From Vibrio breoganii (GTDB lineage: Bacteria > Pseudomonadota > Gammaproteobacteria > Enterobacterales > Vibrionaceae): a stretch of 64,000 bases of DNA. Shown here one piece after another: positions 16,821 through 25,985 of this stretch. Positions within the stretch are counted from its first letter, which is position 1. Each line of letters starts with the position of its first letter. The DNA lies in NCBI RefSeq assembly GCF_001677275.1, contig NZ_CP016178.1, positions 1,116,001 to 1,180,000 of the forward strand, read 5' to 3'. The translations under genes were made by a program, and so were the position numbers. The notes beneath the pieces are model-generated. The model was not told where the DNA came from and searched no databases. It saw only the letters and a list, made by a program, of their open reading frames with translations.

Positions 16821-17373
16821 TATTATTCTCCGGGTACAAATTAGTTGCCTGTTATTCTTATCCTTATGATTCCATTGTTCATTTGCCCAAACTAGCAAAG
16901 GGTTTATGTTATTTGATTAGTGTGAGCAACTTCAGAATTCCACAACAACGCCCAGAAAATACTTCTTTAAAATCATAGCATTAAGACCAAGTTCCGCACG
17001 AAAGACCAAAAAGTGACAGAGTTGAGGGCTAATACACATTTAGAAGATTTACCCGCTAAGAAATGAAAAATAACAATTGATCCTTACGCAAACAGGTCAT
17101 CAAAAAATTCAAATTTCACGCAAATTCATCAACAAATAAACCTTAAATAACTGAGGTGTAACCTAGTGTTCACAAGCCTTGTTATGCCGTTAAGCAGGAT
17201 ATTGCCTCATTTTATAGGGTTCACCACTCCATATCACTGCACAAAAAATCTCCGACTGTTTGTCAATGCTGTGCTTCAGTTGGCAGCAAGAGTGCAAGCA
17301 AATTGACTCTAGAAGGGATTTAATAGAGCATTGAGACTTATTCTCAAAACCAATGAATTAGAAAAAGGTCACC
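16821..17373. other. Divergent intergenic region with a possible CRP site
   Basis: This AT-rich region of about 550 bp separates the sugar transporter and the glutaredoxin-like gene. TGTGAGCAACTTCAGA at 16921-16936 matches the CRP pattern TGTGA-N6-TCACA except for one base and lies about 100 bp upstream of the transporter start, a sensible place for catabolite control. No small gene or RNA was recognised in the rest. Confidence 0.35.
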
Positions 17374-17733
17374 ATGAAATTTATCAGGATTGTTCTAGGA
17401 AAGATTATCTTGTTGCTCAACTTTATCTTCACGCCACGCGGAGTCAAAAGGTCTGAAGAAGCACAGCAAGCAGCCGATGCAAAAGCCAATGATTTAACCC
17501 TTTATCAATTTGATGCTTGCCCGTTTTGCGTGAAGGTGCGTCGCGAAATGAAGCGTCAATCCGTCAATGTTGCGCTTAAAGACGCAAAGGGTGACGAAGC
17601 CGCACGTGAGGAGCTGTTATCTGGTGGAGGCAGAGTTAAGGTGCCATGTCTTAAGATCACACAGCAAGGCACAGAGACCTGGATGTATGAATCAAAAGAC
17701 ATTGTGGCTTACTTACAAAAAGAGTTTGCTTAA
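17374..17733 (+). CDS. Membrane-anchored glutaredoxin-like protein
   Basis: Small thiol-redox protein of 119 residues. An N-terminal hydrophobic segment (residues 3-20, IRIVLGKIILLLNFIF) likely anchors it in the inner membrane. It is followed by a linker and a glutaredoxin fold with the active site CPFC (Cys49, Cys52), then VKVPCLKI with the cis-proline region and an ending ESKDIVAYLQKEF. Start supported by AAAAAGGTCACC before the ATG. It stands alone and converges on a hypothetical periplasmic protein gene. The physiological partner is unknown. Confidence 0.88.
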   Translation: MKFIRIVLGKIILLLNFIFTPRGVKRSEEAQQAADAKANDLTLYQFDACPFCVKVRREMKRQSVNVALKDAKGDEAAREELLSGGGRVKVPCLKITQQGTETWMYESKDIVAYLQKEFA

Positions 17734-17820
17734 CATTGATACTCTGAGCGTTCGAGTCAACTTTAAAGAGATCCGGCATCGAGCGCTCTATTAAGCCTTT
17801 CATGCACAATGTTCCTAGCT

Positions 17821-18312
17821 TTACCCTTGAAACATCGTTGTAAACCAAACATCTAGCGCACGTTGCTTATGCTCAGGGCCGTTAATATGTACTAAGCCCA
17901 TGTGCTTAGCCTCATCCCAAGAGAGAGTGCCCGTAGCAAGAGCATCCAGTACGTCCAGTTCTGTCACCAGCATGACCTCTGCTTGCGTTGGCAAGATGTC
18001 CTTCCCTGTCACTTGAACACTAGGTTCCAACTTTACGTCGCTGTAGTGACCCTTGATCGCCTCAAATAGCGTGAAATCCACCTTATTGGCATAGGGCTTC
18101 TCAATGGATGATTTAAAGCTGAACAAGCGAAAGTGATCAGGCTTATTGGCGTTATTGAGCTCACCAGATTGGCGCACCTCAATCACACTCGCAAACACAT
18201 CAAGAGAGCCTTGTTCAATTGTCATATTGAAGCCCGCACTTTGATGAAGCCCACACGCAAATGTAGTAGCAGAACAAATACACAAAGCGACCACTGTACC
18301 GAGTTTTAGCAT
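17821..18312 (-). CDS. Hypothetical secreted protein
   Basis: Unrecognised protein of 163 residues. It begins MLKLGTVVALCICSATTFACG, a signal peptide, possibly cut before Cys20 or after TFA. The mature part is acidic and mixed alpha/beta without a clear domain. The start at 18312 is preceded by GAGGAAGGTAAC and fits the signal peptide better than the longer frame. It lies downstream of the alkylsulfatase gene on the same strand but a terminator stands between them. No function is proposed. Confidence 0.72.
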   Translation of the reverse strand: MLKLGTVVALCICSATTFACGLHQSAGFNMTIEQGSLDVFASVIEVRQSGELNNANKPDHFRLFSFKSSIEKPYANKVDFTLFEAIKGHYSDVKLEPSVQVTGKDILPTQAEVMLVTELDVLDALATGTLSWDEAKHMGLVHINGPEHKQRALDVWFTTMFQG

Positions 18313-18330
18313 GTTACCTTCCTCAAGCAA

Positions 18331-18350
18331 AAGGGACCCTGAGGTCCCCT
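18331..18350 (-). terminator. Terminator after the alkylsulfatase gene
   Basis: Hairpin GGGACC-CTGA-GGTCCC with flanking A and T runs, about 45 nt after the sulfatase stop codon and just upstream of the next gene on the same strand. Confidence 0.7.
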
Positions 18351-18393
18351 TATCGTTGCATAGGAGTTACATCTGTTGTTATCGAAGTAGGAG

Positions 18394-20364
18394 TTAGCGA
18401 ACAATCAACATGATGTCTTGTGGTGCCATTGGCTTATCAAAGTAGCTCATGAACTGACCAAAGCCTTGGATATCACCATTAGCAAACGTAAACTCACCGC
18501 TTTGCATCTTTTGTCCCATCACTTGCTGGGCATTGGCACCGGCCATTAGGACGTCATTTAGGGTGGCTCGAGTGGTATTGATCTCTACGTCCGCATTCTC
18601 TAGCGCTACTTCATGCAGCTGTGCAATACCTTGACGAATCTCGATAGTGAAAGACTCATCGGTATCAGAGAAGTTGTATACCAGCGTCATGTTCACATCT
18701 AGGGTATTCTCAGCAATCAGTGTCGACGTCATCATGTCGAAGATCTGCTTGCTAGGAAGAGCGGTAAGCACATCAACAGAAGCAAAGCTAATCATGTTAG
18801 AGAAGTCACGGGTACCTTCCAGCTCAGCAGCAGCGTTAAGTGCCCAGTTACGCCAGTTAATGTTCACTTGATCTGCAGCCCACGCTTTATACGCTTTCGC
18901 TTTAAGCTTACGAGCTTCCATATCATCTTTGTTCACTGTGATTGGGTAAGACAGGATCTCAGCGGCAAAGGTGTAGTTTTCCGCTTCAATGGCTGCATTT
19001 GCGGTGTTAATGATGTTGTCGCGACCGCCCATGATCTCAATGAAGGCTTTAGCGCGCTGCTCATACGCCATTGGCTCTAGCTGCCACGGGTCACCCTCGA
19101 AGAAGCCGTTATAGCCGACATAGATCTGACGCACAGCGTGTGCCACCGTGCCGTAGTGCTCACCTAACCAAGGGTGCTCAGCAAGGTGCTTAGGCAGTTT
19201 AACTACCTCAACCAACTCATCAGGAGTCATACCCTTGTTCATATAGCGAATAGTTTGGTCGTGCGTGTATTGAATCGCATCACGGTACGCTGTTAATACG
19301 TTCGCTACCGCTTCTTTTCCTTCAACAGGACGGCCGTGAGAGTTGATCATCACTTCAGTATCAAACTGACGCATGATGTCGATACCCTTGAACCACATTG
19401 ATGGGTCGCGGAATTTCGTGCCACGAATGGTATGCAGGTTCGGGAAGTTTTCGCCCTGTAACACCTCTGCTGCGTGCAGGATCTTTTGCTCTGGCAGGTA
19501 AACGACAACTTCATCTTTGGTTTCAGAAGGAACGTTGACGATTTCTAGTTTCACGCCGGCAATCGTGGTTTCAATCTTGTCTTTGAATACCACGTTTGGC
19601 TCGATGAACGAGATATCACCCTGCATAAAACGAGGACCAAGACCATCATTCACTGTACCGTGCTCGCCTTCTTCAACGTGCTTAGCGCCCGTGTATGAAG
19701 TGCGGTGACCAAACAGTGTGCCTAGGTTTGAAGACCAGTTTGCAACCGCTGCAGTTAGCCCCTCTTGAGCAATGATCTGTACTTCACCAGATGCTACTTC
19801 TTCATCATTGGTCCAAGCACGAACGCCTGAGATATGGTCGATGTGGTTGTGCGAGTAAACAATCGCTTTCACTGGCTTATCGGTGATCTTACGGAACTGC
19901 TCTTTGGCCGCTTGCGCCATTTGCACAGACTCGCCTGGATCGACAATGATGATGCCGTCGTCACCCTCAATCATCACAGGAGTATCAAGGCCAAATCCGT
20001 AGGCGAGATACACATTGTGATCTACTTGAATGACTGCTTGATCCATCTTACGGCCATGCTTGGTCAAGATTGGATGAACATAATCTGATTCTTTTGTATA
20101 AGCTAGAGTATCGCCAGTGGTAGACAACACCTTGATGCGCTCGCCCTTACCCCAGAATAGGTTTGATTTGTGCTCAAATAGCACGCCGTCGTTGTAGCGC
20201 GCATCCATATCAACATTCTGATACTGATCTGCGTTGTTAGTTTGAAGTTCTTGACCTGTTTTTGAGGTCGCTTCTACAACGGGTGTGCTTGCTAGGGCAT
20301 TAGATGCAAAAAGCACAGTTGCTATCGCAGCAGGTAGGGACATTTTTCGAAATGTGTTTGTCAT
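18394..20364 (-). CDS. Secreted alkylsulfatase (metallo-beta-lactamase fold)
   Basis: Predicted to cleave sulfate from linear alkyl sulfates such as SDS. The 656-residue protein has a signal peptide (ATVLFASNALA), then a metallo-beta-lactamase domain with VYSHNHIDHISG (His172, His174, Asp176, His177) that binds two zinc ions. A dimerisation domain follows, and a C-terminal SCP2-like domain near residues 530-650. This order and length match SdsA1/YjcS-type enzymes. A LysR-type gene diverges from it across 177 bp holding a perfect 18-bp palindrome, the usual arrangement for substrate-induced control. A role in using marine alkyl sulfates is an inference. Confidence 0.92.
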   Translation of the reverse strand: MTNTFRKMSLPAAIATVLFASNALASTPVVEATSKTGQELQTNNADQYQNVDMDARYNDGVLFEHKSNLFWGKGERIKVLSTTGDTLAYTKESDYVHPILTKHGRKMDQAVIQVDHNVYLAYGFGLDTPVMIEGDDGIIIVDPGESVQMAQAAKEQFRKITDKPVKAIVYSHNHIDHISGVRAWTNDEEVASGEVQIIAQEGLTAAVANWSSNLGTLFGHRTSYTGAKHVEEGEHGTVNDGLGPRFMQGDISFIEPNVVFKDKIETTIAGVKLEIVNVPSETKDEVVVYLPEQKILHAAEVLQGENFPNLHTIRGTKFRDPSMWFKGIDIMRQFDTEVMINSHGRPVEGKEAVANVLTAYRDAIQYTHDQTIRYMNKGMTPDELVEVVKLPKHLAEHPWLGEHYGTVAHAVRQIYVGYNGFFEGDPWQLEPMAYEQRAKAFIEIMGGRDNIINTANAAIEAENYTFAAEILSYPITVNKDDMEARKLKAKAYKAWAADQVNINWRNWALNAAAELEGTRDFSNMISFASVDVLTALPSKQIFDMMTSTLIAENTLDVNMTLVYNFSDTDESFTIEIRQGIAQLHEVALENADVEINTTRATLNDVLMAGANAQQVMGQKMQSGEFTFANGDIQGFGQFMSYFDKPMAPQDIMLIVR

Positions 20365-20495
20365 AGGGAGTAATACCTAACTCTATTTTTTAAAATCGAA
20401 TTTTCGAGGAACTCTCTGAGAACTCTCAGAGGACTCGTTTAAAATGATATTAGGGCTTAGTTACAATCGAATAAATGATGAGTTTCGATATCAAT

Positions 20496-20513
20496 ATATC
20501 GTAATTACGATAT
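20496..20513. promoter_or_regulatory. Perfect 18-bp palindrome, candidate LysR operator
   Basis: ATATCGTAATTACGATAT reads the same on both strands. It lies 29 bp before the LysR gene and 131 bp before the sulfatase start, in the divergent promoter region. Size and place suit an operator of the adjacent regulator. Confidence 0.5.
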
Positions 20514-20541
20514 TATTAGTGGTGATATAGAGAGATTTATT

Positions 20542-21480
20542 ATGCAAAACGATATCCCAAACTTTAATTTGCTGGCTGTATTTGCGGCTGTCATAGAGCA
20601 AGGTAGCTTGAGTAAGGCGGCTGAACAACTCAATACCAACCAGTCGACGGTGAGTACGGCAATGGCTCGTCTATCAAAGCAGTTGGGGCAAGAGCTGTAT
20701 TTGCGTAAAGGAAGAGGCATTGAGCCCACCAGCTATGCAAAGAATCTTTATAAGCAAGTACAAGAGCCCATCAGCCAGCTCAACCAGGTCTTCCAATCTC
20801 TGGGCTCATTTGATCCTGCGACCGCTAAGCGCCAATTTGTTATAACCGCGCCAGAGCATCTGCAATGGGTGTTAATGAATCGATTTGCCAAAACCACGCC
20901 AGCAGATATCACTTTGGAAGTGTTTGATCAGCCTTCAGATGAAAGCAAGATGTACGATGACTTGATGAGTCAGAAGGTTGACCTGTTGATAGATATCTTG
21001 CCGCCAAAGCAAGCCAGCATTCGAAGTACAAAACTACTGGAGAACAGCTTTGTGGTGGTATGCAGCCAAGACCATCCTCGCATACAAGGGACGCTGACAG
21101 CGGAGCTCTTCATGCAAGAAAAGCACGCCCTACTAGAGAGAAAAAGAAACAGCCTGTATAGCCTCACCCACTACACCAGTATCGACTTATCCAAACGAAA
21201 CGTGGCCTATCACGGACGCACCCTGTTCAGTAACTTGATGCTCTGTAGCCAAACCGACTGCCTGAGTGTTGTGCCCTTATCACTGGCACTGCAATTCAAA
21301 GACAGACTGCAACTACAGGTATTCACCCCACCGTTTGAGCACACCGCTATGAGTACCTATCTGATCTGGCCAAAGCGACTTGATAATGACCCTGCGCATA
21401 TATGGCTCAGAGATACGATTTTTTCAATATCGAAGAAGATTCAGGTGTACTTGGATAGATATAACCTTGAACACGATTAA
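20542..21480 (+). CDS. LysR-family transcriptional regulator
   Basis: DNA-binding regulator of 312 residues. The N-terminal winged helix is clear (FNLLAVFAAVIEQGSLSKAAEQLNTNQSTVSTAMARLSKQLG), followed by a periplasmic-binding-like effector domain from about residue 90. It diverges from the alkylsulfatase gene, its most likely target. The effector domain has recognisable FVVVCSQDHP and SVVPLSLALQFKDRL elements. The effector is unknown; sulfate esters or alcohols are guesses from context. Confidence 0.9.
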   Translation: MQNDIPNFNLLAVFAAVIEQGSLSKAAEQLNTNQSTVSTAMARLSKQLGQELYLRKGRGIEPTSYAKNLYKQVQEPISQLNQVFQSLGSFDPATAKRQFVITAPEHLQWVLMNRFAKTTPADITLEVFDQPSDESKMYDDLMSQKVDLLIDILPPKQASIRSTKLLENSFVVVCSQDHPRIQGTLTAELFMQEKHALLERKRNSLYSLTHYTSIDLSKRNVAYHGRTLFSNLMLCSQTDCLSVVPLSLALQFKDRLQLQVFTPPFEHTAMSTYLIWPKRLDNDPAHIWLRDTIFSISKKIQVYLDRYNLEHD

Positions 21481-21511
21481 GCGACAGATGTGAGACTCGA
21501 TAGTTAGAAAA

Positions 21512-21539
21512 AAACGCCAAATTAGATAATTTGGCGTTT
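21512..21539. terminator. Bidirectional terminator between convergent genes
   Basis: Perfect hairpin AAACGCCAAATTA-GA-TAATTTGGCGTTT with A and T runs on both sides. It lies between the LysR gene and the convergent amidotransferase gene and can serve both. Confidence 0.8.
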
Positions 21540-21577
21540 AGTTTTGTGCTTAGAAAGTATTTATTCGAAGATCTATT

Positions 21578-22327
21578 CTACAAAATCTCCATTGGATTCG
21601 TTCGATGCTCAATGGCTTTATCATGCTTAGCCATTACAAAGAAATTGTCTATCCAATGTAATATCAATGCCGAATCCTGTGGCTGACCCAGTTCTATAAA
21701 GGCTTGTTGGTAATACTGCGGCGTAATCAAGTGTTTGCGTTTCACCACTAATTTTTCAGTAAAGCTAACGCCAAACTCAGGATGCCCCTGTACGGTTAAC
21801 ACATGGTTGTCTTTCACCAACATAAAGTTAGGGCAGAATTCATTACTTGCAATCACTTTGACGCCGCGAGGTACCGTTGTCACCTGATCTTGGTGACTCA
21901 CAAGCAGTCGGACGCTATCAACGGATAAGTTCATCCATTTTTTCTGAGCGGTGACTTTCACCTCATAGCTTCCCAGGCCCCAGCCTTTATCTGACTTTTG
22001 CACCGTGCCACCTAAGGCACGAGCAATCAATTGATGGCCGAAACATATGCCAACAAGGGGACGCCTGAGCACTTCACAGCGAATGACCCAATCAACGAGT
22101 TGTAGAATCCAGGGATGATCATCGTACGCATTGTTCACGCTACCAGTAATAATAAACCCATGGCATTCATCGTGATGAGGCAGCTCTCCCTTGGTTGCGT
22201 CATAGTTCTGAAATGTGAACTCATTGTTGACCTCGTAAAGCGAAGCCTCAATCATGTCCGCATACTGCCCATGGTCATCCGACAATGGTGAGTCAACATG
22301 ACCGCACGTTAATATCCCTATCTTCAT
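21578..22327 (-). CDS. Class I glutamine amidotransferase (GMP-synthase-like)
   Basis: Predicted amidohydrolase of 249 residues with the class I glutaminase triad: Cys in VGICFGHQLIARALGG, and His and Glu in VQGHPEFGVSF. It lies 7 nt after the MmsA gene at the end of the transcript aminotransferase - mmsA - amidotransferase. In E. coli the gamma-glutamyl-GABA hydrolase PuuD is another class I amidotransferase relative, and no PuuD-type gene is seen here. This protein may therefore cleave a gamma-glutamyl intermediate of the polyamine route. That is inference from context; the sequence shows only the fold and triad. Confidence 0.85.
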   Translation of the reverse strand: MKIGILTCGHVDSPLSDDHGQYADMIEASLYEVNNEFTFQNYDATKGELPHHDECHGFIITGSVNNAYDDHPWILQLVDWVIRCEVLRRPLVGICFGHQLIARALGGTVQKSDKGWGLGSYEVKVTAQKKWMNLSVDSVRLLVSHQDQVTTVPRGVKVIASNEFCPNFMLVKDNHVLTVQGHPEFGVSFTEKLVVKRKHLITPQYYQQAFIELGQPQDSALILHWIDNFFVMAKHDKAIEHRTNPMEIL

Positions 22328-22334
22328 TGTTCAC

Positions 22335-23831
22335 CTACTTCATTGTTGGCATTACAAATTCACTTTCTCGTTGTCCTTTCGGCCAGCGGGCAGTAACTGT
22401 CTTCATTCGGGTGTAGAAGCGAACCCCATCATTGCCGTGGACATTTAAAGGGCCAAATATTGAACGCTTCCAACCCCCAAAGCTGTGGAATGCCATTGGC
22501 ACTGGGATAGGTACGTTTACCCCTACCATACCAATTTCAACTTTCTCCGAGAAATCACGGGCCGTATCACCATCACGGGTATAGATAGCGGTACCATTAC
22601 CAAACTCATGCTGATTAATTAGCTGAAGCGCCTCTTGGTAATCTTTAGCGCGAACAACGCACAACACAGGGCCGAATATTTCTTCGTTGTAAATCGTCAT
22701 ATCAGAGGTAACGTTGTCAAAAAGAGTGCCCCCAACAAAATACCCAGGCGCAGAGGCATTAATATCACGGCCATCTACAACCAAAGTGGCTCCTTGGTCC
22801 ACACCGGTTTGAATATACTCTTTCACCTTGTTCATGTGCGGTTCACTGACAAGTGGCCCCATTTCATTTTCTGGGGAAACGCCAAGACCTGGGCCAACGC
22901 GCAGGGTTTGGACTTTCTCTTTCAGCGAGGCAACCAAACGGTCTGCTGTTTCATCACCTACTGCTACCGCAACCGAAATCGCCATACAGCGTTCACCAGC
23001 AGCGCCATAAGCGGCTCCCATAAGGGCGTTTGTGGCTCCTTCGAGATCGGCATCTGGCATCACCACTAAGTGATTTTTTGCGCCGCCCAGTGCTTGTACG
23101 CGTTTTCCATTAGCACTGCCTTTGCTGTATATCGCCTCGGCAATCGGCGTCGAGCCAACGAAGCTGACTGCGGCAACATCGGGTGCCTCCAAAAGGGCAT
23201 CAACCACTTCTTTGTCGCCCTGAATGACATTAAATACGCCATCGGGGAGGCCTGCTTGCTTCAACATATCCGCTAGCATCAAGGACACACTTGGGTCTTT
23301 TTCTGAAGGTTTGAGAATAAAGCTGTTACCACAAGCCAGTGACACCGGAATCATCCAAAGTGGCACCATCACAGGGAAGTTGAACGGCGTAATACCAACG
23401 CACACCCCTACAGGCTGCATCACGGAGTAACTGTCAATCTCACGACCAACATTCAGCGAATGTTCTCCTTTCAGAAGGTGCGGGATCCCACAGGCAAACT
23501 CCACCACTTCTAAACCTCGGGTTAATTCGCCCAAAGCATCACTGTGCACTTTACCGTGCTCTGTGGAAATCAAGGTGGCCAACTCATCGGCATTTTCCTC
23601 AAGCAAAGCTTTAAAACGAAACATCACACGTGCACGCTGTAGCGGTGGCGTATCTTGCCATGCTTGTTGTGCCTGTTTTGCTACATCGACAGCCGCTAAT
23701 GCCTCTTCGGCGCTAGATAACTGTACCTGTCCTCGAAGTTCACCATTGGCAGGGTCAAACAAGTCAGCGGTTAGCCCGCTGTTACTTGCTACCGTTTGTC
23801 CGTTAATAAAATTGGATACCAAAACTGACAT
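22335..23831 (-). CDS. mmsA: CoA-acylating (methyl)malonate-semialdehyde dehydrogenase
   Basis: NAD-dependent enzyme converting malonate semialdehyde or methylmalonate semialdehyde plus CoA to acetyl- or propionyl-CoA. From the start at 23831 it has 498 residues. The catalytic region reads GAAYGAAGERCMAISVAV, and GICVGITPFNFPVMVPLWM and LGGAKNHLVVMPDADL are typical of MmsA. The chosen ATG has AAGGAA in front and lies 4 nt after the upstream aminotransferase stop. Paired with a beta-alanine-type aminotransferase it would complete beta-alanine degradation. myo-Inositol or valine genes are absent, so the malonate-semialdehyde role fits best. Confidence 0.92.
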   Translation of the reverse strand: MSVLVSNFINGQTVASNSGLTADLFDPANGELRGQVQLSSAEEALAAVDVAKQAQQAWQDTPPLQRARVMFRFKALLEENADELATLISTEHGKVHSDALGELTRGLEVVEFACGIPHLLKGEHSLNVGREIDSYSVMQPVGVCVGITPFNFPVMVPLWMIPVSLACGNSFILKPSEKDPSVSLMLADMLKQAGLPDGVFNVIQGDKEVVDALLEAPDVAAVSFVGSTPIAEAIYSKGSANGKRVQALGGAKNHLVVMPDADLEGATNALMGAAYGAAGERCMAISVAVAVGDETADRLVASLKEKVQTLRVGPGLGVSPENEMGPLVSEPHMNKVKEYIQTGVDQGATLVVDGRDINASAPGYFVGGTLFDNVTSDMTIYNEEIFGPVLCVVRAKDYQEALQLINQHEFGNGTAIYTRDGDTARDFSEKVEIGMVGVNVPIPVPMAFHSFGGWKRSIFGPLNVHGNDGVRFYTRMKTVTARWPKGQRESEFVMPTMK

Positions 23832-23835
23832 AGGC

Positions 23836-25194
23836 TTATTCCTTGTAATCAATATTTTGTAAAACGTCTGCTATCAGAGTAAACAGATCGTCGATATGCT
23901 GTTTCTCGATAATAAGCGGAGGTGACAGCGCGATTATGTCGCCCGTCACTCGAATGAGTGCGCCTTTTTCAAAGCACTTAGTGAAGACTTGGAACGCTCG
24001 TGAACCGGGTTTACCGGCTATCCCTTCAAGCTCAATGCCGGCAATCAAACCGTAGTTACGCAGATCTTTTACGTGAGGTAGACCTTTTAAGCTATGCACG
24101 GCTTGTTCCCAGTAATCGGCAAGATCGGCCGCTCGGGTATAGAGGTTTTCATTGCGATAAATATTAAGAGTTGCCAGTCCCGCCGCCGCTGCCACTGGGT
24201 GCCCAGAATAGGTATAGCCATGAAAGAGCTCTATAGCTTGACTGTCTGGCGCAACCATCGCTTGGTGAATTTCATCACTCACAAAGACCGCCCCCATTGG
24301 TATCGCGCCGTTGGTCAGCCCCTTCGCTGAGGTAATAATATCGGGCTTAACATCAAACTCTTGCGCGGCAAAAGGGCTACCGATACGACCAAATCCGGTA
24401 ATTACCTCATCAAAGATCAGCAGAATGCCGTGTTGTGTGCAGATTTCTCGCAGACGCTTTAGGTAACCTTTGGGTGGCAGAATAACGCCGGTAGAGCCTG
24501 CAATAGGTTCAACGATAACCGCAGCAATGTTACTGGCATCATGCAAAGTGACTATATTGTTAAGGCTTTCAGCCCACCCAGGATCGTAATCGGGTAAGCC
24601 TTTACTGAATCCGCTGTTTTCAATGCTTAGCGTATGTGGGAGATGGTCAACGCCAGTTAATAAGCTTCCAAATGCCTTTCTGTTATTAACAATGCCACCT
24701 ACCGATATGCCGCCAAACCCGACACCGTGGTAGCCACGCTCTCGACCAATAAGACGAGTACGAGTACCTTGCCCAATGCACCTTTGATACGCCAGCGCGA
24801 TTTTTAATGCCGTATCGACCGACTCTGAACCAGAGTTAGTAAAAAACACCTTAGATAGACCTGAAGGGGCAATTTCCGCTAAAGACTCAGCGAACTCGAA
24901 CGGTAGTGGGTGTCCCATTTGGAATGTCGGCGCAAAATCAAGGGTGTGGATTTGATTAGCCACCGCCTCGCTAATTTCTCGTCGACCATGACCGGCATTA
25001 CAACACCACAATCCAGCCGTACCATCGAGGATCTTGCGTTTATCTTCAGATGTGTAATACATCCCTTCAGCAGACACTAGCATCCGTGGCGAAGCCTTAA
25101 ACTGCGAATTAGCAGTAAACGGCATCCAGAACGCATCCATATTTGCTGAATCATTCGTATCTTGCTTGTTTATCCCTTGCATTGTGCACTCCAA
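23836..25194 (-). CDS. Omega-amino-acid (probable beta-alanine):pyruvate aminotransferase
   Basis: PLP-dependent class III aminotransferase of 452 residues. Key stretches are MDAFWMPFTANSQFK, GTAGLWCCNAGHGRREI, LLIFDEVITGFGRIG, and the PLP lysine in ITSAKGLTNGAIPMG. The MDAFWMPFT and SAKGLTNGA signatures resemble beta-alanine:pyruvate transaminases. The first codon could be either of the first two Met residues (MECTM). It is cotranscribed with mmsA, so the amino group of beta-alanine would go to pyruvate and the semialdehyde to MmsA. A PuuR-like gene diverges from it across shared TGTTTAGT motifs. Another omega-amine as substrate remains possible. Confidence 0.87.
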   Translation of the reverse strand: MECTMQGINKQDTNDSANMDAFWMPFTANSQFKASPRMLVSAEGMYYTSEDKRKILDGTAGLWCCNAGHGRREISEAVANQIHTLDFAPTFQMGHPLPFEFAESLAEIAPSGLSKVFFTNSGSESVDTALKIALAYQRCIGQGTRTRLIGRERGYHGVGFGGISVGGIVNNRKAFGSLLTGVDHLPHTLSIENSGFSKGLPDYDPGWAESLNNIVTLHDASNIAAVIVEPIAGSTGVILPPKGYLKRLREICTQHGILLIFDEVITGFGRIGSPFAAQEFDVKPDIITSAKGLTNGAIPMGAVFVSDEIHQAMVAPDSQAIELFHGYTYSGHPVAAAAGLATLNIYRNENLYTRAADLADYWEQAVHSLKGLPHVKDLRNYGLIAGIELEGIAGKPGSRAFQVFTKCFEKGALIRVTGDIIALSPPLIIEKQHIDDLFTLIADVLQNIDYKE

Positions 25195-25225
25195 CTAAGC
25201 ATGTTGAATTAACATCGTTTCTTTT

Positions 25226-25389
25226 ACTAAACACAGCAAAACACTCAAACCTCAATATGTAAATGCAATGTTATTAAATAATGAACAAAATTGACTATAG
25301 AACGTTTTATTTAGCTGTTCAATGATTGAATTATAAACACTTGCTGGTTTTTTGTGTTTAGTGAGCTAGGATTGTGTTTAGTTTACTAA
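25226..25389. promoter_or_regulatory. Repeated ACTAAACA/TGTTTAGT operator motifs in the divergent promoter
   Basis: TGTGTTTAGT occurs at 25353-25362 and again at 25373-25382, exactly 20 bp apart. The inverted form ACTAAACACA is at 25226-25235, and TTAGTTTACTAA (25378-25389) is a near palindrome. The same motif ACTAAACA recurs upstream of the divergent puuA-like genes (35771-35778). Sites lie between the aminotransferase operon and the puuR-puuC unit, so the PuuR-like proteins are likely binders. Confidence 0.55.
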
Positions 25390-25420
25390 TCACAACAAGC
25401 AGAGTTGGAGATTGTGCCCA

Positions 25421-25969
25421 ATGGATACGGAAATAGGACCACGATTTAAAACCTTGAGAGAACAAGCCGGTCTATCGCAACGTGAGCTGGCCAAGAGAGC
25501 CGGTGTCACCAATGGCTTTATCTCACAAATAGAAAGCAATGCGGTTAGCCCTTCTGTTGCGTCACTGAGTAAGTTACTCAGTAAGATCCCCTCATCCATG
25601 GCGGACTTTTTTGCCATCGATGAGCCAATGCCAGAGCAGTTCTTTACGCGTAAAGAAGAACAACCCGAAATTGGAAGAGGCAAGATCAGCTATCGCCAAG
25701 TCGGGCATTACCACGAAGGTAGGCATATTGGCATGCTAAGAGAGACGCTAGCACCCGACGCAGATACCGGTGAAGAGATGTTGAATCATGAAGGACAAGA
25801 GTGCGGTGTCATCGTGGAAGGCGAACTAGAGCTTACCGTTGATAATGAGGTAGCTGTGCTGCGCAAAGGTGATAGCTACTACTTTGACAGCATGCGAGCG
25901 CACCGATTTAGAAATACCACAAACTACGATTGCGTTATCGTCAGCGCAAATTCACCTGCCAGTTTTTAA
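25421..25969 (+). CDS. puuR: PuuR-like regulator (XRE helix-turn-helix plus cupin)
   Basis: Transcriptional regulator of 182 residues. The N-terminal XRE domain reads FKTLREQAGLSQRELAKRAG and NGFISQIESNAVSPSVASL; a C-terminal cupin covers about residues 110-180 with GEEMLNHEGQECGVIVEGEL and KGDSYYFDSMRAHRFRN. This arrangement is that of PuuR, the putrescine-responsive repressor. The ATG at 25421 is chosen over a TTG nine bases upstream because GGAG then has proper spacing. It precedes the aldehyde dehydrogenase by 16 nt. A second paralogue lies at 28153; they may respond to different polyamines. Confidence 0.9.
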   Translation: MDTEIGPRFKTLREQAGLSQRELAKRAGVTNGFISQIESNAVSPSVASLSKLLSKIPSSMADFFAIDEPMPEQFFTRKEEQPEIGRGKISYRQVGHYHEGRHIGMLRETLAPDADTGEEMLNHEGQECGVIVEGELELTVDNEVAVLRKGDSYYFDSMRAHRFRNTTNYDCVIVSANSPASF

Positions 25970-25985
25970 GGAAGAAGGTAAATTT

